Assembly: GCA_949358305.1 (NCBI GenBank)
Contig: OX442314.1
Location: 58,787,369-58,847,368 of the forward strand
Source: Strigamia acuminata
Lineage: Eukaryota; Arthropoda; Chilopoda; Geophilomorpha; Linotaeniidae
DNA length: 60,000 bases
Direction: 5' to 3'
Shown here one piece after another: positions 54,445 to 60,000 of the stretch (the first letter of the stretch is position 1; the number at the start of each line of letters is the position of its first letter). Under the pieces are notes generated by a model that made no database searches, was not told where the DNA came from, and saw nothing but the letters and a program-made list of their open reading frames with translations. The position numbers were made by a program, and so were the translations under genes.

Positions 54445-56128
54445 AGACCAATGCTCCCGCGGCCCGTAACAGTCGATGTTTCCCCCAATTCAGCCAAGTT
54501 CTCTTTCTCACCTTTCTCTTGGTCAAAAACGGCGTTGTGCATCATTTCCGTCGGGAGTGTTTGCGCTACTTCTTCCCTCTTTGACTTTTTATACTAATTT
54601 ATAAATATGTTTTAATTTTGACAATTTACCGTAATCAAGTTACAATACACTTTTAAGGTCACCACATTAAATACTCTCTCGAAACGTACCCAATTCAAAT
54701 CCAAATTCAAACCCCAAACAACATCCTTGACATGTTGCGTCGGGTTCCAGCAAAAATCCAGCGCAAAACTAGGTCGTAATCGCAATAAATCCACTGCAGG
54801 GAAGCATTGCTATTGGGATGGGCAGAACTTTATTAGAATGCTTCTGTGGTATGAATATTGATTAACCCACACCATGTTAATCCATAAGTAATTCGATTGT
54901 TTAAGATAATATAAGCGACAAGATGCACATAAATACCTTTTTACGTAGCAAAAGTGCAAAAATTTATGTTTTTTCTTTGTGTTAAAATAAAAATTCATGT
55001 ACTTTCCAGTAAAAATGCATATTTAAGACATTTAAATACACTTAGTTGACATAAAATGCATTTTTAGTCACGTAAATATCTTTTAAATGCACTTAAATCC
55101 TAAATTAGCAAATATGAATTAAATGCACAGAATTGGTCGAAAAAAATCGATCCAATTTCACATAATCCATAGAAACACCAAAATGTGTCCCACTCCTGGA
55201 CTCCTGCACAACAAAGTTGTGTAGCAAAGCTGTGTTTTTTGTGTATTTCTTGGTAAATCTTATCGTGTGTGTCCAGCGCCTCATGCACCTGTGGTAAATT
55301 TGAGTTTAATAGCAAATACAAATTGAGAGTAAATATCTACTTTGAATATTAAAGGGATAGTATGACTTATATTGGATTACAGTGTACTCTGTGTAGCCCG
55401 GACCTACGACGTGTCGCAAAGACTTGTCCGGTCTAGGCAATGTCCAGTCCGGACAAGAGAGAGTTAAAAAAATTGTGCATCTTTATATTCATTTTTTTTT
55501 TTATTTATTTTGAAGAAAAGAAATTTAAAAATATTTAATGATAACATTTGTCAATTTTAAAATGCTTTTTTCTTTTATTTTACTAATCTTGCACTATACA
55601 ATTATTCTGCATCTAAGATTATAAATTTAATTTTAACATTTTCAACTAATTTGTTCAACAATTTGCATCAAAAATGGACAGATCTGCACATTTTGGATCG
55701 TCGTACACAAAACTTGAGAAACACACCGACGAAGAGTTGAAAGAAAAATTTGATTACGTGCACATATTTAAATATTATATTAAAACAATTTTTATGGACG
55801 CTGACATGACAGTCAGGTGGCTGGAATGTGCATAAATTTGCCATAAAGTAGTGCTTTCGAGTGGGAGAAATATCAGTACGTAGAAGAGCAAAATAGAAGA
55901 GCACACGCAACTTGTCTATGTCATGAATTACTTAACAATTGTGTTAATAAATGAAGAAAACATTCAGACAAACGTAATTCATAAAAACTAATATGCATTT
56001 TATACTTTAACTATACATATAGAGCTAGACTGTTCCTTTAACGAACGTCTAGATCGGTGTTGATGATTTCGACGTCCGAAGATTAGGACCAAGAAATGAG
56101 TTGAAAGGGTGAAAAATAAGTTTCAGTT
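54445..56128. other. Intergenic sequence with an LTR relic
   Basis: AT-rich. Repeated ATGCA-type motifs at about 54860-55110, and an inverted repeat GTCCGG...CCGGAC near 55428-55456. A short LTR relic at 55232-55283 is listed separately. No gene recognised. Confidence 0.5.
55232..55283 (+). repeat. Relic of a B-type LTR end
   Basis: GTGTATTTCTTGGTAAATCT then TATCGTGTGTGTCCAGCGCC corresponds to the last 100 bp of the B LTR (GTGTATTTCGTGG...TTATCGTGTGTGTTGCGTCC). Neither LTR end is preserved. Confidence 0.65.
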
Positions 56129-56480
56129 TTACACATTGTTTTGTAAGTTATATTCAACGAGTGCAAAAGTAAAGAGACCCGTAAAAATCCCAACGATTGA
56201 TCCAATTTGACAAAGCAATTTTACAACGTCAAGTTTTTTCTCTTCTGCAATTATTTCTCGAATGTTATTTGCAATAATAAACTTGTAATCGAGGACAACA
56301 ATACTGTTTCCTTCTTTAATTACTGAAGATAGGAACATTGTTTCTTCACAGAGTAATGGGCAGTCACAGTGTTTGCGAGGATCAGTCTTGAATTGAGTCT
56401 CCAAATACATTCTAAAAGTCTTTTCGGCCGTTTCTTTGGTCAGGCAGAAAGGTAGATTACTCGTTTCCATAAATGGCAGT
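56129..56480 (-). CDS. DEG/ENaC channel, last exon of unit 2 (TM2)
   Basis: An exon with acceptor AG at 56481-56482, opening LPFMETSNLPFC. It encodes the end of the extracellular domain of an amiloride-sensitive-type sodium channel: HCDCPLLCEET, then a pre-membrane helix, then TM2 (VKLLCQIGSIVGIFTGLFTFALVEY) and a short cytoplasmic end with a stop. The family selectivity-filter motif G-x-S is not evident here (GLFTF instead), so conduction may be altered. The acceptor phase matches that of the homologous exon of unit 1 at 58512. Confidence 0.75.
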
Positions 56481-57094
56481 CTAATAGTAGGACAAATTTT
56501 GTATAAATATATACAGGATTAAAATCTTGTTTGAAAATCATTTTGGGCAAATATTTATTTATGAAAAATTGTTTTTTTTTATTCTGTGCTTGGTTAGACA
56601 GTCTGGTTTCTAATGGTTTCTAATTGGCTTCTGTTTTCCGTTATCATGATCTTGGGATATTTATATAAATTCCACATAATGCAATTGTGGAATCTTGGGC
56701 TCCTGCTGGCGTGTTTGTTTTAACGTGTGGTTTTAAACTTGTTTATTTGTGTGTGGGGGGGGGGGGGTTGTTTATAACTTATATTACTTAAACATGAGTT
56801 CCTTAATAATTAATAATTAGATGTATTGCTTGGTGGCCATCCAGGTTCAGGACCTACGACTGCAATCAAATGTGGGAATAAAAATTTATAATTAAATAAA
56901 TCCAAGAGGTTGGGTTACTAAAAAAGTTGTCCCACAGATCGCAACAAGGGGATTTCTTAAATTTGTAATAGCTATTAGAAAAATAAATATTTATACGGAA
57001 TCAGATTTTATTACTATCCTGTATTTGCCATATATACAAACTCCTTAGAGTTGTGAGTACCAGGTTAACTTTGTGATATACTGAAAATACATAC

Positions 57095-57204
57095 TTGCAA
57101 TTGAATGGTTGAAGGTGTAGCTTGGCTCTATAACACCGTTCTTCACATTCTGAAACTGCATCATTTGCCGCACAAGGGTTTTTTGGAGTGTTTATTCGAA
57201 CCAA
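57095..57204 (-). CDS. DEG/ENaC unit 2, extracellular Cys-rich exon
   Basis: A 110-nt exon with acceptor TTTCAG at 57205-57210 and donor GTATGT at 57094. It encodes LVRINTPKNPCAANDAVSEC then ERCYRAKLHLQPFNCK, the Cys-rich segment that precedes the last exon in the family. Phase and cysteine spacing support the call. Confidence 0.6.
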
Positions 57205-57564
57205 CTGAAAGGACTAAACTTACAAATACTATAGAAGATTTTTTTTAATACAAATGTTACCGTTTTACGAGCAATGTAAATGTGAATCTGACCCAAATTA
57301 GGCATGTAAACTATGTATTTTGAATGAAGAAATTGGTTCTGTGGTAGAATAAAGTTCTGGAATGAATGAAATAAACAAAATAAGCAACCGAATAAGAATT
57401 AAAATCATCACAAAATCTCACTGCTTCATTCACATTCCATTTGTATTTGATCCCTCTTCGATAATAATGAATATATAAAAAGTTTTTTCTTGCGATATAC
57501 GGCAGTTCAACTGTAAACATAGAAAAGTGAGAAGAAAATAGTGTTTGTATTTATTTTTACTTTT

Positions 57565-57657
57565 CTTAAATTCCGTGCATATTCCGAATACAGTTGACAC
57601 AGCCGACACATTGGCGAAATCCATGTCAAATTGATCTTTACTATTCCTAAGGTACAT
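57565..57657 (-). CDS. DEG/ENaC unit 2, extracellular exon
   Basis: Acceptor ATAG just before 57657 and a weak donor near 57564. It encodes a segment ending FANVSAVSTVFGICTEF, matching the family pattern F-x-P-V-x-T-x-x-G-x-C-x-x-F. One or two further small exons between here and 57204 (near 57430-57510 and 57255-57300) are likely but their frames are uncertain. Confidence 0.55.
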
Positions 57658-57719
57658 CTATAAAAACAACTATTTGTAATTGAAAGTAAAGTGCTGACAC
57701 CCAACATTTGTCACCGATT

Positions 57720-58512
57720 GTGAAATTTAATTAATAATTTTGTTACTTTGAGTTCTTCCTTATGACGTTCAAAATTCGAAGAAGCGTTCCATAATTTCAG
57801 AGGATTATTGGCAAATTCAGTTGACGGATGGAGTAAATAAAAAAGCTTGTAATGACGAATATCATCGTGTAGTTGTTCAGCTAATTTTTCCTTGGCTTTT
57901 ACTATTTCTTTAGATTCACGGCAATGGACAATGAGTGGAAAATGGATGATTTTATCTCTTTCCAGAACAACTGTTTTGACGATTGGACAATCAAAATAAG
58001 TATCAATCGAAGTGTAAACTAGGTAAACCGAGATGAAAGTTAGGATTAGTAATACGATGTTTTTCAGTTTATTTTTTTCTGATGTTTTCTGCTCTTTTTC
58101 TTGGATTACTCGAATTATTCCTTGCAACCTGTTCTTGGCTTTTTTTGTTTTTCCGAACATGATGAACGGTAATTTGCAGCAGTGAACAAATATTTCGACA
58201 AGTGCCAAACAAGACATTCCGAAGTAGAGTCCGATGATTCCGCCAATGTCGCACAGTAAAGAGATTATGTCGTAAGAAAACTGTTCTTGCAATGTCCGAA
58301 CGTAATTATTCACCACAGAAACATCGAGGATATTCTCGGAATAGGGTATAGTTTCAAAAAATGTGCTGAGCTGTGTCACATCGCATAAATTATGACATTT
58401 GCACAGCTCTATTGCGTCGTTCTGGCTAAGTAGTTTCTTCCACTTCTGGCGTTGATCTCTTACAACATCGTCCTTGCATTCTGGTAGTTTCCTTGCATCG
58501 TAAAATGGAAAT
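57720..58512 (-). CDS. DEG/ENaC fused exon: end of unit 1 (TM2) joined to start of unit 2 (TM1)
   Basis: One uninterrupted frame from an acceptor AG at 58513-58514. It opens FPFYDARKLPEC, then CKCHNLCDVTQLS, a pre-membrane helix and TM2 (DIGGIIGLYFGMSCLALVEI, with the G-x-S filter as GMS), which is the C-terminal end of one channel unit. Instead of stopping, it runs through a Lys-rich linker of about 35 residues into a second membrane segment (KNIVLLILTFISVYLVY) followed by IIHFPLIVHC, the TM1 and post-TM1 signature of a second unit. The usual His-Gly gating motif before TM1 is not evident. A donor GTAACA near 57737 is the likely exon end. Earlier exons of unit 1 were not found to the right. 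This may be a real tandem two-unit channel or two genes merged by annotation. Confidence 0.65.
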
Positions 58513-59687
58513 CTAAGATTTAGAATGAATAGAAAACTTAAGCAGTGCACAAACATTGTCGCGCTCAACTCGGTCTGTCGCTGATACGTGGTATGAGTCA
58601 CTCTCTAATCTCGCAATACCGCTTTACTCAAGCGGTTACCCAAATAATGTGAAACGGCAAACAATGTAAAATGGTAAATATAATAAATGTATTTATTATA
58701 CGGGAATGTACAGGTAAAAGGGATAAAATATGTAAGGGAATAAAAAGGTAAAAGGTTGGGGTGTGTGAAGTTGGCGGGAAACTGGTCGAGGTCGTCCTTT
58801 GTTGACGCTCTGGATCCAAGATGGCGTCCGCGTGGCAACGTGGTGTCGTCTTGGGCCGGCGTGGCAATGAATGGCGTCCTCGTCTCACGTTTCTCGTTCG
58901 GTCCTTCGGGCTCACGCTGGTCGGGCGCGAGTGAATGCCTAAAAGGTCTTACTTCTGGTCTGTTGTCTAGGTTTAGGGTTTTGTTTAGGTGTCCGGCGAT
59001 CACACAGCGGCGGACGCTTGGTGGTTCCCGGCGATACACACAGCGGCGGGAACGCTCGTCGTGGTTACTGCAATTTAGGCTTGTGCGACCGTTTGTCTGC
59101 ACAACTCGCTAAATTGGAGTAGGTTTACTATTTCTAGCTGGCTTGCTAAAATAGTGTGGTAATCTTGTTTCGCAGGTTACTCTGCGGAGGTTAACACAAA
59201 TCAATCGTACTCACGTTGAAAGTCCCTTGTCCTAGGTCACTCCTGAAGTCTTTGTACTTAGGCTTGATCGTTTTAGGACGTTTGGCTTTTACGTGTATCT
59301 TGGTTGATTTTTGTGTTGGTTCTTTCCGCTCAGTGCAAGGCGAATTCCTTTGCACAAAGCGGGGGGTGACAGGTGACTAAAGCCACCCAATAGTGGAGAA
59401 GACGAATCTCCCCCACTCCCCCAGGGCAGACGCCCGTCCATTGACTGGATGTCAATGCTCTGAGGGAAGGGAGGCGCGCGTGCGACTCCCCTTCTTTACC
59501 CGTATGTAGGCCACGAGAGAAACTCTTCGTGCCCCACCCCAGTCGGGTCACCACAACATGAGCCTTTTATACTTTTGGGCTGTATTTATTGGCACACTAT
59601 CTATTCTTCCATTTTTACTAAAAATAATTTAATTCTACGCTACTTTTTTGTTCACTGTTAATTCCTCTTTTCCACACATAGAATTAC
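58513..59687. other. Upstream of the channel exons, unclassified
   Basis: No earlier DEG/ENaC exon was recognised. The 58750-59560 part is GC-richer than its surroundings, with two copies of CCGGCGATNACACAGCGGCG (58994 and 59030) and a TATA-like CTTTTATACTTTTGGG near 59563. It could be a retroelement LTR or a promoter region; not resolved. Confidence 0.35.
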
Positions 59688-60000
59688 TTAAGGGCCATCC
59701 ATAAGTAACGTAACGCAGAATTTGGGATTTTTAGACCCCCTCCCCTTTATATAACATAGTCGTAACAAATTCTCGAACCCCCACCCCCTGATTACGTAAC
59801 AAAACTAAAATCTCCCCCCCCCCAAATTTTCCAAAATAATATAAAAAATGCTTATATTTTTGTTTGTTTATTAACAATTTGCAATTTACATGAAACATAA
59901 CAAAATTTAAATCCCCCCCTCTCCCAAAGTAATGACTCGTAAAAAAATTTGAAACCTCCTCTCCCCCTTGATGCGTTACGTTATTTATGGACAGCCCCTT
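59688..60000. mobile_element. MITE with TTAA flank, cut by the window end
   Basis: Starts after TTAA (59688-59691) with GGGCCATCCATAAGTAACGT AACGCA. The window ends with the inverted counterpart, TGCGTTACGTTATTTATGGA CAGCCCCTT. Terminal inverted repeats are about 28 bp with a few mismatches. The interior has C-rich and G-poor runs and no coding capacity. The TTAA target suggests a piggyBac-like mobiliser, but the family is unassigned. Confidence 0.7.

Noticed and set aside
1-60000. CRISPR arrays, bacterial operons, tRNA or rRNA genes
   Set aside because: Nothing of this kind was recognised; the content is eukaryotic and repeats are transposon-derived.

Overview
The window is eukaryotic and looks like AT-rich invertebrate (arthropod-type) chromatin dominated by transposons. 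The reasons are intact Ty3/Gypsy and BEL/Pao LTR retrotransposons, P-like and Harbinger-like DNA transposon debris, intron-containing DEG/ENaC (pickpocket-type) channel exons, and a primer site matching tRNA-Phe as I recall it. The species cannot be named from this sequence.

Layout. (1) 1-12.95 kb, minus strand: Gypsy element A, with gag (7538-9829), gag-pol joined by a canonical -1 frameshift site, then a third ORF with a CxxC zinc motif (151-2087). Its non-coding parts (2.1-3.1 kb and 9.9-12.95 kb) are filled with short perfect hairpins, most with exactly six-base loops. (2) 13,622-41,543: a nested cluster. An outer Gypsy element B1 (plus strand, target duplication ATAT) carries a BEL/Pao element in its gag (17,529-23,856, target duplication CAAAT). 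A second, nearly identical copy, B2, sits in its 3' LTR in opposite orientation (30,333-41,118, target duplication GATC). The result looks like a 20+ kb palindrome but is explained by self-insertion. B1 and B2 both carry gag, pol in the -1 frame, and a zinc-motif ORF3 in the place where env would be. (3) 41.5-44.4 kb: no genes, some repeats. (4) 44.4-54.0 kb: a graveyard of transposon fragments (three Gypsy lineages, one BEL, two P-like transposases, one Harbinger transposase, one MITE, one solo LTR) whose coding remnants all lie on the minus strand. (5) 56.1-58.5 kb, minus strand: DEG/ENaC channel exons, including one exon that joins the end of one channel unit to the start of the next in one frame. 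(6) 58.5-60 kb: unclassified sequence and a TTAA-flanked MITE cut by the window end.

How the parts work together: elements A and B each make Gag, a Gag-Pol frameshift product (protease, reverse transcriptase, RNase H, integrase) and a separate accessory zinc-motif protein of unknown role. BEL makes one Gag-Pol polyprotein. Paired LTRs are identical by eye in B1, in B2 (as far as compared) and in BEL, so all three insertions look recent. The most unusual signals are the hexaloop hairpin arrays of element A, the shared zinc-motif ORF3, the two textbook frameshift signals, and the head-to-tail fused channel exon.
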